DNA from: Nocardia vaccinii NBRC 15922
GTDB taxonomy: Bacteria > Actinomycetota > Actinomycetes > Mycobacteriales > Mycobacteriaceae
DNA length: 64,000 nt
Reading direction: 5' to 3'
Assembly: GCF_001613305.1 (NCBI RefSeq)
Contig: NZ_BDCC01000015.1
Location: forward strand, 1 to 64,000
Shown here in pieces: positions 8,836-18,255 of this stretch. Below the pieces are notes generated by a model. The model saw only the letters and a program-made list of their open reading frames with translations. It had not been told where the DNA came from and did not search any database. Made by a program: the position numbers and the translations under genes. Numbering within the stretch: the first letter of the stretch is position 1; each line of letters begins with the position of its first letter.

Positions 8836-10062
8836 TTACTGTCCGCGCTTGTCACCGGGTTCGAAGGTGAGTTGCAGCGACGTCGTGGACCGCAGCTGGC
8901 TGGTTTCGGTGACAGGAGCCGTGCCGGCCTTGATGGCGAAGTTCGGAATCCGCTGCAATACACGCTCGAGAGTGACGCGCAGCTCGAGGCGCGCAAGATG
9001 CGATCCGATGCACCGATGCGGTCCGTAACCGAACGCGGCGTGCGCCGCTTCCTCTCGGTCGACGTCCAAGATGGACGGATTGGGAACGAGTTCCGGATCA
9101 CGCGACGCGGCAGCGAAGTTGAGGGCGATCCAGTCCCCCTTCTTGAACTCGACCTCGCCGATCGTCGCGTCCTCGGTCACATAACGAGCGGGAGCGATAA
9201 CCGGGCTGAAAAGCCGGACGAACTCCTCAACGGCCTTCGGGATGAGACCCGGTTCAGCGACCAGCCGCGCGCGGAGGTCAGAATTCTCAGCAAGGTAAGC
9301 CATTGCCGCGGTCATCGCGTGCGTCGTGGTAGCAAGTCCACCGAACACCAGGTCCAAGATGACTGCAACCTTGTCCTCCTCAGAGGACGGCGACCCCTCC
9401 GGAGTGTTGACGCCCGCATTGATGATGTCGACGACGTCACCGCGCGGCGGCTCCGCGCGGCGCATCGTCAAATACTCCGCGAGGTAGTCCCCTACGAACT
9501 TGAAGTGCTTTGCCCGCTGCTCGATGGGGCCGAACGTCCCTTGGTCGATCCCCTCGAATAGCGCAGGCAAGTCCCGCTCGGGCACGCCCATGATGCACTT
9601 GAAGAAGACACGACCCGGAAGATGCGCCGAGAAGTCCGCAACGAAGTCACACTCCCCGCGCTCGATGAAATCGTCGACGAGCTCGTCAGCGACCTCGACG
9701 ATCGCGTTCTCGAAGCCTGCGACAGTGTCCGGAGACAAGAACGGGTTGAGCACCTTCCGCCAGGCATCGTGGTAGGGCGGGTCGCTCTCTTCGGGGAGGA
9801 TCAAGGACGACCCCTCGGGGCGATTGACCATATAGCCCTTCGCAGAGCTGAAGGTGCGCCAGTCCTGGGCGGCCTTCTTGACGAGCTGGTACGTGTTCAG
9901 GACCTTGTACCCATGGCCGACCTTGCTGTGAGCAACGGGGCAACTCTCGGCGAAAGCGTCGATCACCTCGTCGAATCGCTCGTTGAACTCCGGCGATTCG
10001 AAGTCGAAGTCGTTGAACATGTCCCGCTCGAAGGGGCAACCACCTTGTGCTGTCACCGACAC
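8836..10062 (-). CDS. Cytochrome P450 monooxygenase
   Basis: A 408-residue soluble bacterial P450. The haem loop is FGYGPHRCIG at 344-353 with Cys351 as the ligand. The K-helix ExxR is E280-R283. The I-helix reads FGGLATTTHAM; the position normally held by Asp or Glu just before the conserved Thr (T245) is Ala244. It is the first gene of the minus-strand catabolic operon and so likely performs the first hydroxylation. The absent I-helix acid is unusual because that residue helps deliver protons for oxygen activation. The P450 family number cannot be assigned by eye. Confidence 0.95.
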   Translation of the reverse strand: MSVTAQGGCPFERDMFNDFDFESPEFNERFDEVIDAFAESCPVAHSKVGHGYKVLNTYQLVKKAAQDWRTFSSAKGYMVNRPEGSSLILPEESDPPYHDAWRKVLNPFLSPDTVAGFENAIVEVADELVDDFIERGECDFVADFSAHLPGRVFFKCIMGVPERDLPALFEGIDQGTFGPIEQRAKHFKFVGDYLAEYLTMRRAEPPRGDVVDIINAGVNTPEGSPSSEEDKVAVILDLVFGGLATTTHAMTAAMAYLAENSDLRARLVAEPGLIPKAVEEFVRLFSPVIAPARYVTEDATIGEVEFKKGDWIALNFAAASRDPELVPNPSILDVDREEAAHAAFGYGPHRCIGSHLARLELRVTLERVLQRIPNFAIKAGTAPVTETSQLRSTTSLQLTFEPGDKRGQ

Positions 10063-10199
10063 TTACCTCCTACTGAATGCCGCCGCGCTGCGGCGAATCG
10101 CTCCGATTGCTGCAGTCCGCGCGGAGCGGACTGTTGGGGTCTTGACGAGACCGGCTCTGCGTGAGGACTGGTCCAGTCTCTGTGACTTGAGACACTTGA

Positions 10200-10230
10200 A
10201 CCGTACCTAAGTATTATTGTTAATGCAATA
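10200..10230 (-). promoter_or_regulatory. Predicted promoter of the P450 operon with overlapping inverted repeat
   Basis: On the minus strand TTGCAT (bases 10228-10223) and TACGGT (10205-10200) are separated by 17 bases, a credible -35/-10 pair 138 bases upstream of the P450 start. The inverted repeat TATTG-TTAATG-CAATA at 10215-10230 overlaps the -35 box. A related stretch, TTGTTATGATCAA, lies at the promoter of the divergent GntR gene. This suggests one regulator binding both, which is inference. Confidence 0.4.
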
Positions 10231-10710
10231 GGTCCTTGCCACGTTTTTCGAGGATAGCTCCACGCCCACCGTGCTGGGGTGCTTGCCGGGTACCGAACCG
10301 AGCCGATCGACACCTGAGCGCGGCAAGTCCGCGAACGGTAGTGTTGCTCGTTCGTCGATACCGCCGACCTCACCCGGGTACTCCTGCGAACCCGCGGTTG
10401 CTGTGTGCGCCTGCTACTACGCGGCCCACAACCCCCATCGCGCTCATACCTCTTGGCTTCAGCCCCCGATGATGTCCACTTCTGCGTGACCGCTGCCGCT
10501 GTATCAACACCTCCGCAGCCGACGACTGCTGGAAGATCCGCACCGCACCATCAGGTTGCTCGCCTGGACCAATCCGTGGCACCTCGCCCCGAACAAGCCA
10601 TACGAACGCACGTCGATCTCTCGCCTCGGAGACCGATCGGACAACCGCAAATGCGCAAAAGTCGACCACCAGCCAGCCCTCCCCACCTCCCGGCCAGGAG
10701 CACCAGGATC

Positions 10711-10750
10711 GTTTGTTATGATCAAGGTACGAATGCGACGGCAGGCGGAG
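10711..10750 (+). promoter_or_regulatory. Predicted -10 box and ribosome binding site of the GntR gene
   Basis: TATGAT at 10717-10722 is a good -10 hexamer, inside TTGTTATGATCAA, which resembles the inverted repeat at 10215-10230. GGCGGAG at 10744-10750 lies five bases before a GTG at 10756 and fixes that start. No convincing -35 is seen. The rest of the gap between the P450 and GntR genes (10231-10710) has only low-quality frames and I see no gene in it. Confidence 0.4.
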
Positions 10751-10755
10751 GCCAC

Positions 10756-11487
10756 GTGAACGCGAAGTCACGAATTCCCAGATATTACGCAGTGTGGCGG
10801 ATCCTCTGGTCTCGTATTACTTCGGGCTACTACGAGGCAGGTGCGCTTCTGGGCACCGAAGCCAAGCTCGCGGAGCAGTTCAAAGTGAGCCGCGTGACCA
10901 TCCGAGAGGCCCTGTCATTGTTGGAATCCGAAGGTCTCCTCGTGAGGCGACGGTCGCAGGGAACGTTTGTCGCAGACGATGTAAAGGCGCGCGGCGCAGT
11001 TCAGTTCACTGGTTACCTCGAGGACGTCATCTACCAGTCCGACTCGGCCAAGACAGTCGAGTTCTCGGCTGAGATCACCGCCGACGTCCCGGAACACGTC
11101 AAGTCGATGTTCGGAGGAACATCGGTTGGGGTTGTCCGCCGACTGAGGATGGCGCACGAGGAGCCGCGCCTCTGGCTCATCGACTACGTTCGCGAGGACG
11201 CGTTTGCTGAGCTGCCTTCCGAATCCCTGCGTAACGGGTCGTTGCTTACCCTGCTGGACTCACGGGATTCAGCACCTATTCTGTCAGGACATCAGACAAT
11301 TTATGCCGATCTCGCTACCGCGGAGATTGCAGAGAAGCTGGATATCGAGACCGGTGCTCCTATTCTGTTCTCGACACGGACACTTTCCGACAAACTCGGA
11401 ACACTGGCCTATGTTGAGATGCACTATCCGGCTTCACGTTTCAGTTTCGAGATCCGACTCAGTCGGGCGAATGGAAGCTCCATCTGA
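10756..11487 (+). CDS. GntR-family regulator with UTRA ligand domain (HutC subfamily)
   Basis: A 243-residue one-component regulator starting at GTG 10756. Residues 1-75 form a winged helix-turn-helix (EAKLAEQFKVSRVTIREALSLL, then GLLVRRRSQGTFV). The remainder matches the UTRA effector domain, including the TIYADLATAEIAEKLDIETGAPIL and SRFSFEIRL-like ending typical of HutC members. It is divergent from the P450 operon and upstream of the acyl-CoA operon, so it most likely represses one or both until a pathway intermediate appears. The longer frame from 10405 is not supported by codon content or a ribosome site. Confidence 0.88.
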   Translation: MNAKSRIPRYYAVWRILWSRITSGYYEAGALLGTEAKLAEQFKVSRVTIREALSLLESEGLLVRRRSQGTFVADDVKARGAVQFTGYLEDVIYQSDSAKTVEFSAEITADVPEHVKSMFGGTSVGVVRRLRMAHEEPRLWLIDYVREDAFAELPSESLRNGSLLTLLDSRDSAPILSGHQTIYADLATAEIAEKLDIETGAPILFSTRTLSDKLGTLAYVEMHYPASRFSFEIRLSRANGSSI

Positions 11488-11569
11488 GGTGTTCGGCTCG
11501 ACACGTAAAGCCCGAGCGCACCCGGCCACCGAGCACATACCCTGCTGACCGCGTACTCACACATCAGCG

Positions 11570-11990
11570 GCGGTGGGGGCCGGGAAGCCCAACCGGGCCC
11601 GCCCCTGACAGGGACACATCGGTCCAGCCCAAGCCACATTCGGCCGCGTTATCGTCACGGTAGACCAGCGGGCCGAGCGCTGGCACACCAACTGTCGGTG
11701 TTGCCGCGACGACGGCGGTTGGTGGCCTGATCGACCACGGACCGGGAAGTGACTGTTGACGCCGCGCCAACGCAACCAGTTGTGTTACCGCGCTGGAATA
11801 CCCCTTGTCCGCCAGCACCCGATCCGGCTGCACCGGCTGCCCGCCCACCCCCTGATTCGGCGACCTCGGGCCCGTCGAATGCGGTCGTGAACGGCGGGCT
11901 GCAATCGGCCTGACCGGCGGTGATCACCACCGCCGGTAACCCGGCTGCCCTGCTCCCTAAGATCTAACCACCGCGTGAGCGGCCCAAGAA
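11570..11990 (-). pseudogene. IS5-type transposase remnant
   Basis: In three successive minus-strand frames there are pieces of a DDE transposase: VVITAGQADCSP, then PVQPDRVLADKGYSSAV, then DQATNRRRRGNTDS. QPDRVLADKGYSS and the following basic linker are characteristic of IS5-group transposases of actinomycetes. At least two frameshifts and missing ends show it is dead. Nothing else convincing lies between the GntR gene and the kinase gene at 12149. Confidence 0.6.
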
Positions 11991-12148
11991 CCGTAAAAGG
12001 TCGAAAGTCAACCTTGGTGTGCGCGATTGTGCGTGCCCAGGAAATCCAGATCGCAGGATGTATTCGTGCCAATCGATGCGGCGGGCCGATGGTTTCGTGT
12101 GTGCTGGTAGATCACCGTCGTTGGGGAGTATCGTCCTCTTGAGCCCGT

Positions 12149-15100
12149 GTGGTGCAGCGTGAGTGGCTGAAAGTGAATTCCGATCCATTGAAGACGCAAC
12201 CTGATCTCGAGGTGGTCACGGAGTTGGCTGCTGCCGGGTTGGAAGGCGCCGAGGAGATCGGGCGCGGCGGGTTCGGTGTGGTGTACCGGTGCGGTCAGCC
12301 TGTTCTGGATCGCGTGGTGGCGGTCAAGGTTCTCACCGCAGAGTTGGAGGAGAATCGGGAGCGTTTCTTTCGTGAGCAGCGGGCGATGGGCCGGTTGAGC
12401 GGGCATCCGAATATTGTCGGGGTGCTCGAGGTCGGGGAAACCAAGAGTGGTCGGCCGTATCTGGTGATGCCGTACCACCAGAAGGGTTCACTGGAGGCGC
12501 AGATCCGCGGCGACGGCCCGTTGTCGGTGGAACAGGTGCTTCGGCTGGGGGTGAAGATGGCGGGTGCGCTGGAGACCGCGCACCGGGCGGAGGTTCTGCA
12601 TCGGGATGTGAAGCCGGCAAATATTCTGCTCACCGATTACGATGAGCCGGCGTTGGCCGATTTCGGTATCGCCCATCTGGCTGGAGGATTTCGAACGGCG
12701 ACCGGGGTGGTCACGGGTTCGCCGGCGTTCACCGCGCCGGAGGTGCTGGGTGGGGATCCAACTAGTCGTGGCTCGGATGTGTATGGACTGGGTGCGACAT
12801 TGTTTTGCGCTTCGACGGGTCATGCGGCGTTCGAGCGCCGCAGTGGTGAGCAGGTGGTCGCGCAGTTTTTGCGGATCACGACGCAGCCGGTTCCGGATCT
12901 GCGTGAGCGGGGGATTCCGGAGGATGTATGTGGGGTGATCGAGGCCGCGATGTCGCGTGATCCGGGTGAGCGTCCGACGGCCGTGGCGTTGGGTGAGCAG
13001 TTACAGCAGGTGCAGCGCGCGCACGGCTTCGAAGTCGATGAGATGGCGTTGCGGGCCGGATCAGGAGCCGAACAGGCAATGCCGACAAGCCCCGTAACCG
13101 CTGGGTGGGCCAGCGTTCCCGGCAGCAGCGGCGTCGGGCTGCGGGATGCTGGAGGGAACCTGCCATTGGAACTGACCAGTTTTGTGAACCGGCGCAGGGA
13201 GGTATCGGAGGTGAAGAACCTGCTGTCGGGGTCAAGCTTGGTAACCCTCACGGGAATCGGTGGCGTCGGCAAGTCACGCCTCGCACTACAGGTCGCCAAT
13301 AAAGTACAGCGAGATTTTGCGGGCGGTGCCTGGCTGGTCGAGTTGGGAGAGCTGCGCGATTCGTCATTAGTGGTCGACGTCGTGGCCGCCACATTCGGAG
13401 TGCCGCAGCAGGCTGGCAGGCCGATGCTCGAGGTGCTGATGGAGTTCTTTTCCCCTCGCCCGGTGCTGTTGGTTCTCGACAACTGCGAGCAGGTGATTGA
13501 GGCGGTCGCGCAACTGGTCGAGTCATTGCTGCGGGCTTGTCCGCAGCTGCGAATTCTGGCTACCAGCCGCGAGGGTCTTGGCGTTGGTGGGGAATCAGTG
13601 CTGCCGGTGCCGCCGCTGAGGTTCCCGGACCTGACAGCGGGACCGTCCCTGCAGGGCGCTGCCGGCTATGACGCGGTGGTGCTGTTCACTGAGCGAGCCG
13701 CGGCGGCGGTGCCGGGCTTCCACCTGACAGAGGACAACTGGGCGAGCGTGGCGGGGATATGCGCCAGGCTGGACGGGTTGCCGTTGGCAATCGAACTTGC
13801 GGCCGCGCGGCTCCGCACGATGTCGGCCGATCAGATCTTCGTACGACTGAACGACCGGTTCACCGTGTTGACCCGTGGCAGTAGAAGCGCGCCGACGCGC
13901 CAGCAAAGATTGGCGTGGTGCATCGGCTGGAGTTATGACCTGTGCACCCCGGCCGAACAGCGCTTATGGGGTCGTTTGTCGGTCTTCGCGGGCAGTTTCG
14001 AACTCGACGCCGCTGAGAACGTCTGCGGCACCGACCTGACCGAGCCCGACTTGCTCGATGGGTTGGCCGCGCTGATGGACAAGTCGATCCTGATTCGTGA
14101 GGGGGCCGAGGGGCCGGTGCGGTTCCGGATGCTCGAGACCGTGCAGGAATACGGCAAGCAGAAGATCAAGGAAGCCGGCGAGTATGCCGAAGTTCGTCGG
14201 CGGCACGCGAATTGGTACGAGCGGTTGGCGCTGGAAGCGGAGGCAGACTGGGTGAGTCCACGTCAGCTCGAGTGGATCGCCCGGATCACCCGTGAACTAC
14301 CGAATCTGCGCAAAGCGCTGGAGTTCAGCGTGTCGGATGCGGACGCAGCGGGGCTGCGTACCGCCACCGCTCTGAACAGTTTCTGGGCCTCGAGCGGACG
14401 GTTCAGCGAGGGGCGACGCTGGGGCGACCGCCTGGTCGCCACTACACCCGACGCACCGGTTATGGACCGAGCTGAAGCCCTTTCCATGATCAGCGTATTT
14501 GCCGCGACTTTGGGCGATCTTCCGGCCGCAACCAGACGCATCGACGAGCTTCGCGCCCTTGCCGAGCAGACGGCAGACGACCTCCTTGGTGCCTTGCTCG
14601 CCTACGCCGAGGGGTACATCGCGCTCTGCAGTGGCAACCTGGTTCGCGCGGGCATCCGGCTCAACGACGCTATCGAAGTATTCACCGCACGCGGTGAGGT
14701 GTTATTGCAACTGAGAGCACTGGTATCGCTGGGTTGGGTATATGTGCTACACGGCGAGATGGCGCGCGCGGTCTCCTGCCTCGAGGAAGTGCTGACCCTC
14801 TCTGATTCTCACGGCGAGACTGCGTATCGGTCGTTGGCGCTGAGGCCCATGTCGGTTGCTGTCTGGCAGCAGGGCGAACGTGAACGTGCGGTGCAGCTTT
14901 TGGAGGAGGCTCTCCGGTCGGCGCGCCGATTGGTCGATCCGCTTGTCGCCGCAGTCTGCTCGGAGATACTGGCCTGGATCGTGGCCGAGAAGCGAGATGC
15001 CCGACGCGCAGCCGTGTTGCTCGGCGTCGCCGCCGGGCTCGGAAGTGCGGTTGGTGGCTCCAGCACCATGTACCCTCATCTACTTGCGTACCATGCTGAA

Positions 15101-15445
15101 TGTGAGCGCGGCACACTCGACATGCTCGGCAGGCAACGATACGAGTCCGCGTACCGGGCGGGCGCCGCGATGAGTTTCGATACGGCGATAAGTTTCGCGC
15201 TGGGTGAACAACATCAAATCGTCCCGGCAACCGATCGCATGTCAGCGAGCTTGACCAAGCGTGAGCGTGAGGTCGTCGATCTCATTGCCGAGGGATTGAC
15301 CAACAAGGCAATCGCGACCCGGCTGGTGATCTCCCAGCGCACAGCGCAAGGGCACGTAGAGCACATCCTCACCAAACTGGGATTCACTCGGAGGGCACAG
15401 ATCGCGGCCTGGGCCGCGGAGCACTCCCACCACACGACCGAATAA
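12149..15445 (+). CDS. Ser/Thr protein kinase - ATPase - LuxR fusion regulator (PknK-like)
   Basis: A 1098-residue multidomain regulator. An N-terminal Hanks kinase has the Gly loop EEIGRGGFGVVY, Lys60 in VAVKVL, HRDVKPANIL at 151-160 and DFG at 171-173. A P-loop ATPase follows with GIGGVGKSR near residue 370 and LLVLDNCEQ near 440. A helical repeat region then leads to a LuxR-type helix-turn-helix at about 1034-1095 (LTKREREVVDLIAEGLTNKAIA). The kinase closely resembles mycobacterial PknK, while the ATPase and LuxR end resemble the cyclase-ATPase-LuxR regulators. It is soluble, with no membrane segment. GTG at 12149 is used; GTG at 12173 is an alternative start. It may control the catabolic operons on either side. 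Confidence 0.9.
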   Translation: MVQREWLKVNSDPLKTQPDLEVVTELAAAGLEGAEEIGRGGFGVVYRCGQPVLDRVVAVKVLTAELEENRERFFREQRAMGRLSGHPNIVGVLEVGETKSGRPYLVMPYHQKGSLEAQIRGDGPLSVEQVLRLGVKMAGALETAHRAEVLHRDVKPANILLTDYDEPALADFGIAHLAGGFRTATGVVTGSPAFTAPEVLGGDPTSRGSDVYGLGATLFCASTGHAAFERRSGEQVVAQFLRITTQPVPDLRERGIPEDVCGVIEAAMSRDPGERPTAVALGEQLQQVQRAHGFEVDEMALRAGSGAEQAMPTSPVTAGWASVPGSSGVGLRDAGGNLPLELTSFVNRRREVSEVKNLLSGSSLVTLTGIGGVGKSRLALQVANKVQRDFAGGAWLVELGELRDSSLVVDVVAATFGVPQQAGRPMLEVLMEFFSPRPVLLVLDNCEQVIEAVAQLVESLLRACPQLRILATSREGLGVGGESVLPVPPLRFPDLTAGPSLQGAAGYDAVVLFTERAAAAVPGFHLTEDNWASVAGICARLDGLPLAIELAAARLRTMSADQIFVRLNDRFTVLTRGSRSAPTRQQRLAWCIGWSYDLCTPAEQRLWGRLSVFAGSFELDAAENVCGTDLTEPDLLDGLAALMDKSILIREGAEGPVRFRMLETVQEYGKQKIKEAGEYAEVRRRHANWYERLALEAEADWVSPRQLEWIARITRELPNLRKALEFSVSDADAAGLRTATALNSFWASSGRFSEGRRWGDRLVATTPDAPVMDRAEALSMISVFAATLGDLPAATRRIDELRALAEQTADDLLGALLAYAEGYIALCSGNLVRAGIRLNDAIEVFTARGEVLLQLRALVSLGWVYVLHGEMARAVSCLEEVLTLSDSHGETAYRSLALRPMSVAVWQQGERERAVQLLEEALRSARRLVDPLVAAVCSEILAWIVAEKRDARRAAVLLGVAAGLGSAVGGSSTMYPHLLAYHAECERGTLDMLGRQRYESAYRAGAAMSFDTAISFALGEQHQIVPATDRMSASLTKREREVVDLIAEGLTNKAIATRLVISQRTAQGHVEHILTKLGFTRRAQIAAWAAEHSHHTTE

Positions 15446-16116
15446 GGTAATCGCAGGCTGCCACCTCGAGCTCTAACTCCCAGTTGGCGATGAGGATGTG
15501 AAGCCGAAGCATCGAGGACTTCTTGCCAGGCCCAGGTCAGCGAGTCCATCAAATTGCGTTTCATCGCGTCTCACCGCGCTCACTGTCACCGTGGTCACGA
15601 CATAGAGGCGGCGTGCCAGCGATCATCCCCTGCACCGAGACCGACGGTCTGCCGCTGATCGGCCGCCGCACATTCGGTGGCCTGGCGATTCGCACAGACC
15701 AGGGCGGCGACTGTTCGGAGCGGCGCACAGTGGATGTTCAGGCGGGCGTCTTCGGTCAGCCCGGGGTGCCGCGGGGCGCTCCACTCCGTGACCTCATCGG
15801 CCAGGCGGTGCTGATGGCATACCACCACCGCACTGACATGGACACAGCCCTCACCACGGAAATGACAGACCAGTAGCTCAGGACTCAATCTCATGAGCGG
15901 AGTAGGGGCAGAGCCTGCTCGCCCCAGAAGATGGCACGCGGGCGTGTGCGACTCGCCAGGCCCACATGCGAGCCCACGGGACGGCCGAAACGCATCCGCA
16001 ACTTCGGAACAGTCGCCGATCTCCGTTGTAGTCCGCGCCGCACAGCTCATCGGTAACGAGCGGGGCCCGGACGATCTGCCATTGTCCTATAGTCACTACT
16101 AAGATACAGTGGGTCC
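15446..16116. other. Intergenic region without a supported gene
   Basis: The 671 bases between the kinase fusion gene and the acyl-CoA synthetase gene have open frames on both strands (for example 15523-15876 plus), but none has a ribosome site, a recognisable domain or typical codon bias. AT-rich sequence just before 16117, including TAAGAT near 16097, may be the promoter of the following operon; no good -35 box accompanies it. Confidence 0.3.
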
Positions 16117-18255
16117 ATGCTTGAAGACCTGTTCTCGCCCTCGTCGGTCTGCGTGATAGGCGCGTCGAGCGACCCGGAGAAGTTGTCTGGACGGGCACTC
16201 ACACGACTCCTGCAGCATCCGTTCACGGGCGAAATTTATGCCGTCAATCCGAATCACGACCGGGTTGGCGGCATCACCGCATACCGGGATGTCGCGGCGA
16301 TCGGGAAGGCTGTCGATGTTGCACTCATTCTGCTTCCCGCTCTGAGGGTTCCCGATGCCGTCAGAGAGTGCGGCGAGGCCGGCGTGAAATTCGCCGTAAT
16401 CTGCAGTTCGGGCTTCTCCGAGGATGCGGCCTCCTCTCATCTCGCCGGTGAGCTCGATAAGGCAGCCAAGGAATCGGGCGTTCGGATCGTCGGACCGAAC
16501 TGCGAAGGCATCTGGTCGGTACCTGAGAATCTGGCATTGACTTTCGGCAGTGCCGCAAATCGTGCACGACTTCTCTCTGGCCCAGTGAGCGTTATCAGTC
16601 AGAGCGGCAGCATCGGAGGGGCATGTCTTCGCCAGCTCCAAGACCGAGAGATCGGATGCCGATACTTCGTCAGCACCGGCAACGAGCAAGACCTGACGAC
16701 ACTGGACTATCTGGAATACATGATTGATGAGGGTTCCAGCTCGGTCATCGCCCTATTCGTCGAAGCATTGTCCGATGGCGTGCGTCTCAGAGAGCTCGGC
16801 GCCCGCGCGGCGGCCCGGGGTATTCGGCTGGTGGCACTCTGTGCAGGCACCTCAGCTCTGGGCAAGCAAGCGACCGCAACCCACACCGGCCGCCTGTCGG
16901 CTCCCTCGTTCGTCTATACGCAAGTACTCAGACGGACCGGCATAGTACAGGTTGGTTCGATCGCAGATCTGATCATGGCCGCCGAGGTCGCCTCCGTAGC
17001 TCCCCGTGTCCGACCGAGAGGTCAGGACCGTCAGAGCGGTGGCGTAAGCGTCATCGCGCTCTCCGGCGGCAGCCGAGCCCTTCTGGCCGACTCAGCAGAG
17101 GAGCGCGGCGTGCCCATGGCGTCCTTCGATGCTCAATCTGAAACTCGTTTGGAAGAAGTTATTCCGCGATTCGGCTATCACAAGAACCCGATCGACGTAA
17201 CGGGCGAGGTCGTGGGACGTCCGCAGATGCTGGAAGAAGTCATGGGTATCGTCGGAGCCGACGAGAACACCGACAGCATCATCGTGCAGTATGCAAATGG
17301 AGCGGAAAAAATCCTGCGCCAGCATATCCCGACCATCGTTGACCACAGTGATCTCCACTACCGCAAGCCTCTGATCATCAGCACCCTCGGGCGAATCGAC
17401 GATGAGCTTCGCCGGAGCCTGACCTCGAATGGCCTGCTTCACGCGGAGGATCCGGCGGAGGCAATCAAGATAGCGGGGTGGCTGTACGACTGGGCCGACA
17501 ATGCCTCGAATTTGTCGGAGCATGGATACCCAGGGACTGTCGCGCAGGCCAGCCCTGCCACCGTCCCGGCGGACTGGCTCGCCAGCATGCAGATGCTGAC
17601 CAACATCGCAATTCGTACACCACGGTGGTTCATGTGGAAGGGCGACCCGGATCACCCCGAGCTGACGAACCTCACATATCCACTGGTCCTCAAGGCCTCG
17701 CCGGACGTTGCTGAACATAAGACGGAGTTGGGCCTGGTTTACGTCGGACTCGACTCGCCACAACGTCTTCAGGAGGCATGGAGCAGATACTCGGAGATCG
17801 TGGGTGCCGGAAAGCCGTGCATCGTGCAGGAAATGGCAATTGGAGACGTGGAGATGCTCCTGGCCGCTCGGTGGGACTCGGACTTCGGACCTTTGCTCGT
17901 GATCGGTGCGGGAGGAATCTTGACCGAATTCCTGCAGGACATCGCCGTTCTGCCAATTCCATCCACGAAAGAGCAGATCCGCAACGCGCTCTCGGAACTG
18001 CGAGTATGGCAGTTGCTGTCAGGGTACCGCAATGCACCTCCGTGTGACATCGATTCTCTAGTGGATAGTGCGGCTGCCCTCGCAGACCACTTCTACAAGA
18101 TTGGCGGGCCGGGAGCAGAAATCGAAATCAATCCCCTCATTGTCGGGGCGCAAGGGGCAACGGCCGTCGATGTCCTAACGGTTTCACGGGCCCATGAGAG
18201 CAACGGAATCAGCGACCTGGAGGATTCCACAGAATTGGTGAGACGGTCATGTTGA
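16117..18255 (+). CDS. ADP-forming acyl-CoA synthetase (acetate-CoA ligase family)
   Basis: A 712-residue NDP-forming acyl-CoA synthetase. Residues 1-130 are a CoA-binding Rossmann domain (VCVIGASSDPEKLSG, YAVNPNHD). The central part is succinyl-CoA-synthetase-like and includes ATHTGRLSAPS in the position of the SHTG motif. The C-terminal 230 residues are an ATP-grasp domain (YPLVLKASPDVAEHKTELG, GAGGILTE). The family activates carboxylic acids to CoA thioesters through a phosphohistidine with ATP going to ADP. It begins the plus-strand operon and overlaps the next gene by seven bases. Acid products of the P450/monooxygenase operon are possible substrates (inference). Confidence 0.9.
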   Translation: MLEDLFSPSSVCVIGASSDPEKLSGRALTRLLQHPFTGEIYAVNPNHDRVGGITAYRDVAAIGKAVDVALILLPALRVPDAVRECGEAGVKFAVICSSGFSEDAASSHLAGELDKAAKESGVRIVGPNCEGIWSVPENLALTFGSAANRARLLSGPVSVISQSGSIGGACLRQLQDREIGCRYFVSTGNEQDLTTLDYLEYMIDEGSSSVIALFVEALSDGVRLRELGARAAARGIRLVALCAGTSALGKQATATHTGRLSAPSFVYTQVLRRTGIVQVGSIADLIMAAEVASVAPRVRPRGQDRQSGGVSVIALSGGSRALLADSAEERGVPMASFDAQSETRLEEVIPRFGYHKNPIDVTGEVVGRPQMLEEVMGIVGADENTDSIIVQYANGAEKILRQHIPTIVDHSDLHYRKPLIISTLGRIDDELRRSLTSNGLLHAEDPAEAIKIAGWLYDWADNASNLSEHGYPGTVAQASPATVPADWLASMQMLTNIAIRTPRWFMWKGDPDHPELTNLTYPLVLKASPDVAEHKTELGLVYVGLDSPQRLQEAWSRYSEIVGAGKPCIVQEMAIGDVEMLLAARWDSDFGPLLVIGAGGILTEFLQDIAVLPIPSTKEQIRNALSELRVWQLLSGYRNAPPCDIDSLVDSAAALADHFYKIGGPGAEIEINPLIVGAQGATAVDVLTVSRAHESNGISDLEDSTELVRRSC

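Noticed and set aside
10405..10755. N-terminal extension of the GntR protein by 117 residues
   Set aside because: Proline/serine/arginine-rich with no match to the family; a ribosome site and -10 box point to GTG 10756.
15523..15876. 117-residue plus-strand frame in the gap before 16117
   Set aside because: No ribosome site, no recognisable family, and the opposite strand is equally open.
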